Below are positions 20,561-28,764 of a DNA stretch of 64,000 nt, in pieces. The position numbers and the translations under genes are program-made. The notes under the pieces are model-generated. The model made no database searches, was not told the DNA's origin, and saw only the letters and a program-made list of their open reading frames with translations. Position 1 is the first letter of the stretch. The number at the start of each line of letters is the position of its first letter. Origin of the DNA: Mesorhizobium sangaii (lineage in GTDB: Bacteria; Pseudomonadota; Alphaproteobacteria; Rhizobiales; Rhizobiaceae); assembly GCF_014207355.1 (NCBI RefSeq), contig NZ_JACHEF010000002.1:124001-188000 (forward strand), in the 5' to 3' direction.

Positions 20561-22722
20561 ATCGCCACGCAGCCATCGTCGTGGCCCTGTCCGGGCTGGC
20601 GCTCACTGTCCTTGCCGGCTGTGCCGGCTCGCCCGGCCGCAATGCCTGTGACCTGCTGCAGGGCCAAGACGCCTGCGCTCGCCCCTCGCTATCGGCCAGC
20701 ACGCCAGGACCGCAGGTCGCCGCCGCTCAATTTTTTGGCGACGCCCGCACAAGCGACTATGAAAAGCGGTTCCTGGCGCTGCTCGCCGACCACCAGCTCG
20801 GCGCCATGGACCGGGCCAATGGCACCGGCCCTTTCGGCCATGACCGCCATGAAATCCGCAACAGCGATTTCCAGGCGACCTACCGGACGCTGCAGCGCCT
20901 GGCTGGGCCGGTTGCCGAAACGCATCTGCCGGCGGCCGGCGGCGGCAGCGGCGATGGCCATTTCGACGGACGCTGGCGGGTGTCGCGGCAGACGCTCTAC
21001 ATCGACGCGGAGGCACGGCCTTCGGCGCCCAAGACATTCGATTTCTCCGGCTTGCAGGCGCGCAGCGTCGAGATCGTGCTGCGCCAGGCGAGCAAACAAC
21101 CAGCCGAGATCGAGGGCTCATGCGATGGCGCGTTGGCACTGCGCGACGGCGCCGGTTCGCGCACCATTGCCGCGGGCATGGCATTCCGCTTTCGCCTGTC
21201 TGGCGAGGACGACACGGTCAGCCTGTTCCCAAGTGACAGCCTGAACCACTGCACTGCAAGAATCCGCTCCAGCCTTGTCCCGGCCGGCACGCCGCTCACC
21301 ATCCGGCGCGAGGAAACCGCCGACCCGGCGCTGGCCGCCTTCGACAGCCGCTACCAGCGTTGCCCGACGCCCGATCCCGCCGGCCTCGACCCGCTCAGCC
21401 GCGCCTTCTATGCCAGCCGCTGGCTGTCGCAGACCTGCGCCCTGCCGATTGGAGAGCCGCGCCTGCTGCGCAAGTCACGCGACGGCTTCAACGCCAAGGT
21501 CGACGCGCTGATGGGGGCGCCGCTGTCCGACAGCGCCATCAACAAGGGCGATCCGGAGCTGCCGCTCGATTTCTCGAAGGCGCCAAGGCTGAAGCTGATC
21601 TATCTGTCCTCGCTGGAGTTCAAGGCCGATTTTTCCGGCCGCATCATCGAACGGCTGATCCGCCACCATGCCGCGCTCGGCACCAAGGTGCGCATCTTGG
21701 TCACCGACGTGCTGGAGCGCGACAAGGACGATGCGCTGCTGCACCGGCTGGCGGCGGAATTCCCCAATGTCGAGCTGCAGGAATACCGCTGGCGGGCCGA
21801 TCGGGGCGCGCCGATCGACGAGCAGATCTCACAATTGCACAAGACCCACCACATCAAGATGCTGGCAACGCTGGCTGAGGATCCCGGGCGCTCGCGCGTC
21901 ATCATCGGCGGCCGCAACATCCATGACGGCTTCCTGTTCCACCAGCCGATCGATCTGTCGCGCTATCCGGATCTGCAGCAATATGGCAGGACCGACGGCT
22001 TTTCCTTGAACTACTATTCGAACTGGAGCGACTTCGACATCGAGTTCACCGACCGGACCACGGTCGAGACACTCGCTGCGCATCTCTCGACAGTGTGGCT
22101 GCGCGACGCCGACACCAACATCGCGCGACCCTTCTCCATTCCGGTCCGGTCCGACGGCCGCCGCCCGTCAGGCACCGCGCGGCACTTCATCTCCGTGCCC
22201 TACGCGGATGGCCATGCGCTGGAGGACTATTTCGTCGAGCTGGTCGACGCCGCCCAGCACCGTATCCAGATCGTCAATCCCTACCTCAATTTGACGCCGA
22301 AGCTCGCCCAAGCGTTCGACCGGGCGCTCGCCCGCGGCGTCAGGATCGACATTGTCGGCCGTATCGATCTCAAGGGCGATATTGGCGGCAGGTTCCTCAC
22401 CGCGCTCAACAAACTGTTCGTCGAGAAATATGACGACCGCATCGACATTCGCGAGTTCAAGGCACCCGATGTCGTGCTGCATTCCAAGATCATGATGATC
22501 GATGAAAGGCTGGTCGCCATCTCCTCGGTCAATCTCAACAACCGCAGCTTCTTCCATGACTCGGAGAACGGCATGATGGTGCTCGACCCCGCCTTCTACA
22601 CCAGGATGAAGGCGATCTATGACGACTATCTGGCCCATTCGAACCCGGTCCCAACCAGCGTGACGATCCCGTGGGCCTATCGGCTGCTGTTCGACGAAGA
22701 CTGGGTCAGGCAGGCGTTCTGA
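20557..22722 (+). CDS. Lipoprotein of the phospholipase D / cardiolipin synthase superfamily
   Basis: 721 residues. The start is GTG 20557, overlapping the upstream stop; it gives a lipoprotein signal (LALTVLAGC, Cys22). About residues 40-270 are a unique N-terminal region. The C-terminal half has two PLD repeats. The second is canonical (H642-S-K644-x4-D649, followed by SSVNLNNRSFFHDSENGMMV). The first has H432-I-K434 but Leu where the Asp is expected, followed by a normal GGRNIHDGF. Two half-sites normally form one active site. The role could be phospholipid hydrolysis or transphosphatidylation at the periplasmic or outer-membrane face. It is coupled to a PLA2-like lipoprotein. Confidence 0.8.
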   Translation: MNRHAAIVVALSGLALTVLAGCAGSPGRNACDLLQGQDACARPSLSASTPGPQVAAAQFFGDARTSDYEKRFLALLADHQLGAMDRANGTGPFGHDRHEIRNSDFQATYRTLQRLAGPVAETHLPAAGGGSGDGHFDGRWRVSRQTLYIDAEARPSAPKTFDFSGLQARSVEIVLRQASKQPAEIEGSCDGALALRDGAGSRTIAAGMAFRFRLSGEDDTVSLFPSDSLNHCTARIRSSLVPAGTPLTIRREETADPALAAFDSRYQRCPTPDPAGLDPLSRAFYASRWLSQTCALPIGEPRLLRKSRDGFNAKVDALMGAPLSDSAINKGDPELPLDFSKAPRLKLIYLSSLEFKADFSGRIIERLIRHHAALGTKVRILVTDVLERDKDDALLHRLAAEFPNVELQEYRWRADRGAPIDEQISQLHKTHHIKMLATLAEDPGRSRVIIGGRNIHDGFLFHQPIDLSRYPDLQQYGRTDGFSLNYYSNWSDFDIEFTDRTTVETLAAHLSTVWLRDADTNIARPFSIPVRSDGRRPSGTARHFISVPYADGHALEDYFVELVDAAQHRIQIVNPYLNLTPKLAQAFDRALARGVRIDIVGRIDLKGDIGGRFLTALNKLFVEKYDDRIDIREFKAPDVVLHSKIMMIDERLVAISSVNLNNRSFFHDSENGMMVLDPAFYTRMKAIYDDYLAHSNPVPTSVTIPWAYRLLFDEDWVRQAF

Positions 22723-22770
22723 TGCATGTCGCCCAAAAGTGGTCCCCGGTTTTGGGGCAACGACATGCAT
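22722..22770. repeat. Palindromic element, ATGCATGTCG...CGACATGCAT family
   Basis: A 49-bp inverted repeat with core CCCAAAAGTGG...CCGGTTTTGGGG, overlapping the end of the PLD-like stop codon, between convergent genes. Confidence 0.75.
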
Positions 22771-22807
22771 GAAAGCAAGAACTTGAGCGACGCCGTCGCG
22801 ACCCCCC

Positions 22808-24064
22808 TTATCGCAGATAGCGCTCTTGCGCGAGGTCGCGGACATCGATGTCCGGCACCCGGCTCGAGATGATGTCGGACAGCACCTTGGCCGAGCCGCA
22901 GGCCATGGTCCAGCCGAGCGTGCCGTGGCCGGTGTTGAGATAGAGATTGGAAAGCTCGGTGCGGCCGATCAGCGGCGGACCATCCGGCGTCATTGGCCGC
23001 AGCCCACACCAGAACGTCGCGTCCCGCATGGCGCCGGCGCCCGGAAAGAGATCGCCGACCGAGTGTTCCAGCGTGCGCCGTCGCGATTCGTGCAGCCTGA
23101 GGTCGAAGCCGGAAATCTCGGCCGTGCCGCCGACCCGGATGCGGTTCCCCAGCCGGGTGATCGCCACCTTGTAGGTTTCGTCCATCACCGTCGACACCGG
23201 CGCCAGGGCGGCATCCTGGATCGGCACGGTGATCGAATAGCCCTTGACCGGATAGACCGGGATCGGCCGCTTCACCCGACGCATGAACTCCGCCGAATAG
23301 CTGCCCATGGCCATGACATAGGCGTCGGCGGTCATCCAGCCCTTGCTGGTGCTGAGATTGGCGATGCGGTTGCGGCTGCGGATGACGCGCCAAACCGTGA
23401 AGTCATATTCGAATTTGACGCCGCGGGCCACGCACAGCTCGGCCAGCCGGTCGGTGAACATCTTGCAGTCGCCGGTCTCGTCGCGCGGCAGCCTGAGGCC
23501 ACCGACGAACTTTTCGCGCACTCCGGCCAGGCCCGGCTCCGCCGCGATACAGCCATCCTGGTCGAGGATCTCGTAGGGCACGCCATACTTCTTCAGCACC
23601 TCGACATCGCCACCGGTGCCGTCGAGCTGTTTTTGCGTGCGGAACAATTGCAGCGTGCCCTGGGCGCGCTCGTCATAGGCGATGCCGGTCGCCTCGCGCA
23701 GCGCCTTCAGCGTGTCGCGGCTGTATTCGGCCAGCGGCACCATGCGCGCCTTGTTGATCGCATAGCGCTCGGCCGTGCAATTGCGCAGCATCTTGACCAG
23801 CCATGTCCACATATGCGGGTCGAAGGCCGGCCGCACGACCAGGGGGCCGTGCTTCATCAGCAGCCACTTGATCGCCTTCAGGGGAATGCCAGGCCCGGCC
23901 CAGGGCGAGGCATAGCCGGGCGAAATCTCGCCGGCATTGGCGAAGCTGGTTTCCAGCGCCGGGCCTTTCTGGCGATCGACCACCGTCACCTCGTGGCCGG
24001 CCTCGGCGAGATAGTACGCCGTGGTCACCCCGATGACGCCACCGCCCAGCACCATGATTTTCAT
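22808..24064 (-). CDS. dadA: D-amino-acid dehydrogenase
   Basis: 418 residues, the normal length of DadA, the membrane-associated flavoprotein that oxidises D-alanine and other D-amino acids to keto acids with electrons passed to the respiratory chain. It starts [20 protein letters not shown] (FAD-binding Gly motif) followed by the family's [18 protein letters not shown] segment; the C-terminal [20 protein letters not shown] is diagnostic. It is last of a minus-strand series alr - two Rnk-like genes - dadA, so the racemase/dehydrogenase pair of alanine catabolism is split by two genes. Confidence 0.95.
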   Translation of the reverse strand: MKIMVLGGGVIGVTTAYYLAEAGHEVTVVDRQKGPALETSFANAGEISPGYASPWAGPGIPLKAIKWLLMKHGPLVVRPAFDPHMWTWLVKMLRNCTAERYAINKARMVPLAEYSRDTLKALREATGIAYDERAQGTLQLFRTQKQLDGTGGDVEVLKKYGVPYEILDQDGCIAAEPGLAGVREKFVGGLRLPRDETGDCKMFTDRLAELCVARGVKFEYDFTVWRVIRSRNRIANLSTSKGWMTADAYVMAMGSYSAEFMRRVKRPIPVYPVKGYSITVPIQDAALAPVSTVMDETYKVAITRLGNRIRVGGTAEISGFDLRLHESRRRTLEHSVGDLFPGAGAMRDATFWCGLRPMTPDGPPLIGRTELSNLYLNTGHGTLGWTMACGSAKVLSDIISSRVPDIDVRDLAQERYLR

Positions 24065-24131
24065 CGTTCACTCCTTGCCGCGCCGCGCGTCCTTCCGGAC
24101 GCCAATAGACGCGGCCGCATTTTCGATTTGC

Positions 24132-24175
24132 GCATGATCCTTTCCGAAAATCGATTCCGATTTTCGTGACCATGC
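24132..24175. repeat. Palindromic intergenic element, GCATGATC family
   Basis: A 44-bp element from GCATGATCC to GACCATGC, with an inner inverted repeat CGAAAATCG/CGATTTTCG, located just upstream of dadA. Confidence 0.65.
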
Positions 24176-24187
24176 ACTGTTGCCCGT

Positions 24188-24730
24188 TCACGCCGCCGAG
24201 GGACCGGGGTCGTCGTCTTCTGTCTGCCGCATTCCAGCCGTCTCGCCAAGAGGCCGCCTGTCGGCCGCGGCGCTGTAGACCAGGGTGAGCCCATGCGGTC
24301 GCCTCACCTCGGCCACGGATTTCCCCTTGACTGTGTGCCGCGCAGCCTCTGGCTGGTAGAGCACGGCCTTGATCAGGATCGACTCTTGCCTGCCGTCGGC
24401 CTGTTCGATCATGGCCGTCTGGCCTTGCGCCATGCCAAGCATGCAAAGCCCGCGCCGCGTGGCGATCGACAGGCTGGAGCCGACCGGTCCGCGCACCTCG
24501 TTTTGCACCAGGGTTCGCGTTTCGGCAGGGCCGCCGTCGATGCAAAACACCACTCTGCTGTTCAGCGTCACGATATCGGGTTCGACCACATCGATCTGGA
24601 CGATATCCGCGTTCGAAAGCTTGTGTTCAAGCATGCCCACCATCGGGTCCGCGAATGCCCGTCGACGCTCAAGCATGACTTCGAGGACGGCAAAGTCCTT
24701 GGTCGTCAAGCAACAGTTCGTGCCTGTCAT
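24188..24730 (-). CDS. Rnk/GreA C-terminal-like protein 2
   Basis: 180 residues. The centre (FCIDGGPAETRTLVQNEVRG; LSIATRRGLCMLGMAQGQTA) matches the GreA/GreB C-terminal fold used by Rnk, a regulator of nucleoside diphosphate kinase that binds RNA polymerase. It also has an N-terminal coiled segment (VLEVMLERRRAFADPMVGML) and an unconserved C-terminus of about 40 residues. ATG 24730 is chosen because GGAG lies 6 nt upstream. It follows a second Rnk-like gene after 14 bp, so the two are co-transcribed. Confidence 0.78.
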   Translation of the reverse strand: MTGTNCCLTTKDFAVLEVMLERRRAFADPMVGMLEHKLSNADIVQIDVVEPDIVTLNSRVVFCIDGGPAETRTLVQNEVRGPVGSSLSIATRRGLCMLGMAQGQTAMIEQADGRQESILIKAVLYQPEAARHTVKGKSVAEVRRPHGLTLVYSAAADRRPLGETAGMRQTEDDDPGPSAA

Positions 24731-24744
24731 CACCATCTCCACGA

Positions 24745-25167
24745 TCAGGGCCGCTGCGGGCCGAAGGCGGGCGAGTCGACGGCTTCGACGGTCACCGACA
24801 TCTCCCTGCCGCCACGGCTGCTCCAGCACACCGCCTGCCCGACGGTCGCACCGATGAGCGCAGTCCCCATCGGCGTCAGCACCGAGATCCTGTTTTCGGT
24901 GATATCGGCATCGCCGGGATAGACCAGCGTGATGCGCTGGGTGTCCCCGCTTTCGCCACGGATTGTCACTGTCGAGCCCATTCGCACCACGTCGGCCGGC
25001 ATCGCCGCCGCGTCCCTGACGACGGCCCGGTCCAGTTCCGAAAGCAGCTCTTCGGCAGTCTCAGGCGTGCGCTCGAGCGCCGCTCTCGCCAGGCCTGTCA
25101 GTCTGTCGTGGTCGGCATCGCTGACCACGAGTTGGTTCGGTGGGCGCAGTCCGGTTGCATGTTGCAT
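24745..25167 (-). CDS. Rnk-like nucleoside diphosphate kinase regulator 1
   Basis: 140 residues: a short N-terminal helical hairpin (VVSDADHDRLTGLARAALER, ETAEELLSELDRA) and a GreA-C-type domain (RMGSTVTIRGESGDTQRITL, TPMGTALIGATVGQAVCW). This two-part build is that of Rnk, which influences NDP kinase and transcription. AGAGG lies 6 nt before ATG 25167. It is paired with a divergent paralogue immediately downstream, and lies between alr and dadA. Confidence 0.85.
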   Translation of the reverse strand: MQHATGLRPPNQLVVSDADHDRLTGLARAALERTPETAEELLSELDRAVVRDAAAMPADVVRMGSTVTIRGESGDTQRITLVYPGDADITENRISVLTPMGTALIGATVGQAVCWSSRGGREMSVTVEAVDSPAFGPQRP

Positions 25168-25442
25168 GGCAAACCTCTTGGATTGGCGCATCGAATGGAT
25201 GCGCGCTTGCCGCCGTGCTGACGGGAGCTTGATGAAAAGCCGGCAGCCGCGAGGGCTGTCAGGCTTGATAGCGGTGTTGGATGTATGGATGCCCCGGTTC
25301 GGACGGACGCCAAGAAGGCGGCCGCGCCGGGGCTACGATCCCGCGATCGGGCAAACCCTGAACAAGGTTCTGATATGGGCGAGGTTGCTCATGCACTGAA
25401 CCTTGCCGACAGGCGTCCGCTTGTCAAGCGTGGCCAAACCGC

Positions 25443-26582
25443 TCAACCGTCGACGTAACGCCGATGAAAGCGGGGGCCGAGGCTGGTCAGGATTTCGTAG
25501 CCGATGGTGCCGGCATGGCTGGCCGCGTCGTCGACGCTTTGCGAGGGGCCGAGCAGTTCGACGAGATCGCCCTCACCCAGCCTGCCGGGTGGCAAAGCGG
25601 AAATGTCGAGAATGATCGAATCCATCGACACCCGGCCAAGGAACGGCAACCGCACGCCATCGAACCAGGCCGCGGATGCCGCGCGGCGATGCCAGCCATC
25701 GGCATAGCCAAGCGAAATCGTCGCGGCCGTGAGCGGGGCCGTGGTGCGGAAGCTGTGGCCATAGCCGACACCGACGCCGGCCTCCAGCGTGCGCGTCTGC
25801 ACCACCTTGGCCTGCAGCCGCACCACCGGCAGCATCGGGTTCGGCCTAGCCGGTGTCGGATTGATCCCGTAAAGCGCGGCACCCGGCCGGGCGAGATCAT
25901 AGTGAAAGTGGTGCCCAAGGAAGATGCCGGACGAGTTGGTGAACGAGGCCGGCGCCTTCGGCAACAGTGCGCGGAGCCGCTCGAACGCCAGTCGCTGTCG
26001 CTCGTTGGCCGGATGCTCCGGGTCGTCGGCGCAAGCCAGATGGCTCATCACAAAACGGACATCGATGCCGTCGAAGGCATCGGGATCGGCGGCAACGCGC
26101 TCGACATCCCGGGGCGCCATGCCGAGCCGCGACATGCCGCTGTCCACCTGGATCGCCGCCGGCAGCTTTCGGCCGGCGCGGCCGGCCGCAGCACGCCAGG
26201 CCGCCAATTGTTCCGGGCTGTTGACGACGGCGGAAAGGTTTGCCGCCACAGCGTCCGGTTCTGCACCGGGCGGAATGCCGTTCAACACGAAAATGGCGGA
26301 CCCCGGTCCAAGGGAGCGGCGTAAAGCGATGCCTTCGCCCAGAAGCGCGACGAAGAAGATATCGCAACCTTCGCCGACGAGAGCCGCCGCCACCTGGCTC
26401 GCGCCAAGCCCGTAGCCGTCCGCCTTGACCACGCCGGCACAACTCACGCTGCCCAGGTGCGCTTTCAGCCGCCGGTAGTTTTCGCGGATCGCGCCAAGGT
26501 CGATGGTCAGGATGGCGCCAGCCACCGCTTCGCTTGTGGTAGCGATGTCCTCGGGCAGCGACCTTTTGGGGGCGTCGTCCAT
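25443..26582 (-). CDS. alr: Alanine racemase
   Basis: 379 residues. PLP enzyme making D-alanine for peptidoglycan or, as DadX, feeding L-alanine to DadA. The PLP lysine is in VVKADGYGLGA, and the catalytic Tyr lies in the second half (VGYGHSFRT, then SLGYADGWHR). ATG 26582 is preferred (AAGGG 5 nt upstream); a longer in-frame reading starts inside a palindromic repeat. Its position upstream of dadA suggests a catabolic (DadX-type) role, but no second alr is visible here to decide. Confidence 0.94.
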   Translation of the reverse strand: MDDAPKRSLPEDIATTSEAVAGAILTIDLGAIRENYRRLKAHLGSVSCAGVVKADGYGLGASQVAAALVGEGCDIFFVALLGEGIALRRSLGPGSAIFVLNGIPPGAEPDAVAANLSAVVNSPEQLAAWRAAAGRAGRKLPAAIQVDSGMSRLGMAPRDVERVAADPDAFDGIDVRFVMSHLACADDPEHPANERQRLAFERLRALLPKAPASFTNSSGIFLGHHFHYDLARPGAALYGINPTPARPNPMLPVVRLQAKVVQTRTLEAGVGVGYGHSFRTTAPLTAATISLGYADGWHRRAASAAWFDGVRLPFLGRVSMDSIILDISALPPGRLGEGDLVELLGPSQSVDDAASHAGTIGYEILTSLGPRFHRRYVDG

Positions 26583-26605
26583 GGCGACCCTTCTCGTGGC
26601 GAACA

Positions 26606-26642
26606 ATGCATGTGTCCCCGGTTTTGGGAGAACGACATGCAT
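26606..26642. repeat. Palindromic element upstream of alr
   Basis: ATGCATGTGTCCCCGGTTTTGGGAGAACGACATGCAT, a shortened member of the family at 22722 that lacks the left inner arm. Confidence 0.6.
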
Positions 26643-26748
26643 AAACTAGGCCCAAAGCGCGGCGCTTGAACCCGTTCAGACGCGACGCGCACTAGACATC
26701 AATAGGGCCGCCGGCCGGGCGCGGCAACTGCGGTCGTTCGCGTCGAGG

Positions 26749-27270
26749 CTATTGCACCAGATGCCGGAACGCCGCCACCACGTCCTCATAGACATGGCGC
26801 TTGAACGGCACGATCAGGTCGGGCAGGTCCTGCATCGGCCGCCATGCCCATTTGTCGAATTCGGCGGTGTGGCCGCCCGGCGGCGGATTGATCTGTATCT
26901 CATTGATATCGCCGTGGAAGCGGAAGGCGAACCATTTCTGCGTCTGGCCGCGATACCGCCCCTTGAAGGCGACGCCGACGAGATGGTCCGGCAAATCGTA
27001 ATTGATCCAGTCCGGCGCCTCGGCGAGCAGCGAGACGCCGCGCATGCCGGTCTCTTCATAGAGCTCGCGCTCGGCCGCCTGCAACGGCTCCTCGCCCTTG
27101 TCGATGCCACCCTGCGGCATCTGCCAGAGCTGTGTCGTGCCGGCGAATTCGCTGTCCGGTTCGGCAATGCGATGCCCGACCCAGACCAGGCCCTCGGCGT
27201 TGAGGATCATCAGTCCGACACAGGGACGATAGGGCAGCGTTTCGCGGTCGATCTTTTTTGTCTTTGGCAT
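26749..27270 (-). CDS. rppH: RNA pyrophosphohydrolase (Nudix)
   Basis: 173 residues. It removes pyrophosphate from the 5' end of mRNAs to start decay. The Nudix box runs [20 protein letters not shown] plus TGM, and the N-terminus [20 protein letters not shown] plus WQMPQGGID is that of the alphaproteobacterial NudH/IalA group. The start ATG 27270 follows the yibQ-like stop by 30 bp, so it is the last gene of the ctpA - yibQ - rppH run. Confidence 0.95.
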   Translation of the reverse strand: MPKTKKIDRETLPYRPCVGLMILNAEGLVWVGHRIAEPDSEFAGTTQLWQMPQGGIDKGEEPLQAAERELYEETGMRGVSLLAEAPDWINYDLPDHLVGVAFKGRYRGQTQKWFAFRFHGDINEIQINPPPGGHTAEFDKWAWRPMQDLPDLIVPFKRHVYEDVVAAFRHLVQ

Positions 27271-27300
27271 CAGTCCGTTTTCCAGGCCGTTTTCCGATGG

Positions 27301-28482
27301 CTAGCCTTTTTGCGGATCGATGGCCACCGCCGAAATCGGCACGATCTCGATGCCGCGCTTCTTGGCCTCGGTCACCCAGGACGACACCGTGTCGACCGTC
27401 ACGTCGAAGGCCGAGCCGATGCCGACGGCAAAGCCTTTGGCGCGCGCGGTGGCTTCCAGCCCGTCGAGTTTCTTCAGGATGGCGCCGCGATCCTGCACGG
27501 CATCGATCGCCGTATCCCCGGAGACGAAGGGCACGCCGTCCTTCAACGCCAGGTCAGGCGCCAGGCTGCGTGCCGACGAGCCATCGTCGATATAGGCCAG
27601 GCCCCGCTTGCCGAGTTCGGCCATGAACGGCTCCATCGCCGTAGCGTCGGCGGAAAAGCGCGCGCCCATATAGTTCATGACGCCGGTGTAGTTTGTCGTC
27701 CGCGACAGCGCCCAGTGCAGGTTCTTCAAATTCTCATCCGCGCTCGCTGCCACGGTCAGCGTGTTGCGGCCGGGGTTGATGTTCGGATAGTCGAACGGTT
27801 CGAGCGGCACCTGCATGACGATCTCGTGGCCGCTCTGCCGCGCCGCCTGCATCCAGCGGCCGATGCTGTTGCCTTGCGGCGCGAAGGCCAGCGTCACCTC
27901 CGCCGGCAGCTTGGCGATCGCCGCCTGGGTGCCTGTCTGCGAAACCGCAAGCCCGCCGATGACGATCGCCACCCGTGCACCACGCGCGCCGGACCACGGC
28001 CGCGCATAGACGTCGAACGGCCGCCGGCCATCGGCGGCGCGGACGGGCAAAGGCCCGGTCTGGCTAGCTTCGATCAGCGCCTTGTCGGGAATATGGGCGA
28101 TCTTCAGGTTCTGGCCCATGGTTGACGGGTCGCGAATGACGATCCCCGCCTTGGGCGGGCCGTCGCCCTCTTCCGTCTGCACATGGATGATCTGCGGCCC
28201 GCCTGTCTTGGTGGGCGCCTCCGGCTTGGCTGCGGCGACCGGGGCCAATGCGGCCGGCGCGGCAGCGGGCTCGGCCGCCGCCGTCAATTTCGGCGTCGAC
28301 ACGGCGACCTCTTGCGGCTTGCGGAACGGCTTTTCCCTCAGCGCGATCGCACCGGAGGCGCCGACCACCGCCAGCACGACCACGGTTGCCGCGATCGCGC
28401 CGGCGCTGACCTTGCCGGCGGCGCGCGGCGACCGGACCGTCTGTCCGAGCGGGCGTTCGATGTCCTTGCCTATGTCAGCCAA
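27301..28482 (-). CDS. Divergent polysaccharide deacetylase family protein (YibQ-like)
   Basis: 393 residues. There is one N-terminal membrane span (about 28-48, IAATVVVLAVVGASGAIAL), a Pro/Ala linker to about 150, then a deacetylase-like barrel (RVAIVIGGLAVSQTGTQAAI; ALSRTTNYTGVMNYMGARFS; YIDDGSSARSLAP). This family (DUF610, YibQ) lacks some metal ligands of true polysaccharide deacetylases and is exported; its activity is not settled. In alphaproteobacteria it follows envC and ctpA, which suggests a cell-wall role. Confidence 0.9.
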   Translation of the reverse strand: MADIGKDIERPLGQTVRSPRAAGKVSAGAIAATVVVLAVVGASGAIALREKPFRKPQEVAVSTPKLTAAAEPAAAPAALAPVAAAKPEAPTKTGGPQIIHVQTEEGDGPPKAGIVIRDPSTMGQNLKIAHIPDKALIEASQTGPLPVRAADGRRPFDVYARPWSGARGARVAIVIGGLAVSQTGTQAAIAKLPAEVTLAFAPQGNSIGRWMQAARQSGHEIVMQVPLEPFDYPNINPGRNTLTVAASADENLKNLHWALSRTTNYTGVMNYMGARFSADATAMEPFMAELGKRGLAYIDDGSSARSLAPDLALKDGVPFVSGDTAIDAVQDRGAILKKLDGLEATARAKGFAVGIGSAFDVTVDTVSSWVTEAKKRGIEIVPISAVAIDPQKG

Positions 28483-28680
28483 GTCGCATCCCCGGGGCGC
28501 ATCGCTCCGAAGACGAAACCGCTTCGAAAAGTCATGCGCGAATTCATCAATCCTGGCGCACCCCTATCGCCCGCATCCCAGGGCTTCACCTTGCCCCGAA
28601 TCAAACTGCCGGAACCTTTCGGTCCCGGCAGCATCGCATTGCTTCCATCAGGCGGCCAGACCTGTTGTCGGCCCCTGGCA

Positions 28681-28720
28681 TCGGACCCAAAAGTGGAATC
28701 CGGTTTTGGGAAAATCCGAG
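28681..28720. repeat. Palindromic element between ctpA and yibQ-like gene
   Basis: TCGGACCCAAAAGTGGAATC...CCGGTTTTGGGAAAATCCGA; shares the CCCAAAAGTGG/CCGGTTTTGGG core with copies at 11751, 22722 and 32091. Confidence 0.65.
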
Positions 28721-28725
28721 GCCAA

Positions 28726-28760
28726 AACAAAAAACTGGAGCGGCGCAAGCGCCGCTCCAG
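28726..28760 (-). terminator. Terminator of ctpA
   Basis: A perfect 12-bp stem CTGGAGCGGCGC/GCGCCGCTCCAG is followed on the minus strand by TTTTTTGTTTT, beginning 5 bp after the ctpA stop codon. Confidence 0.9.
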
Positions 28761-28764
28761 AGCT

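Noticed and set aside
20117..22722. Phage lysis or toxin/immunity module reading of the phospholipase pair
   Set aside because: No holin, endolysin, polymorphic-toxin or type VI genes adjoin, and both proteins carry ordinary lipoprotein signals.
22826..24169. 447-codon plus-strand open frame opposite dadA
   Set aside because: Antisense shadow of dadA; it is Arg/His/Ala-rich, with no recognisable domain and no ribosome-binding site.
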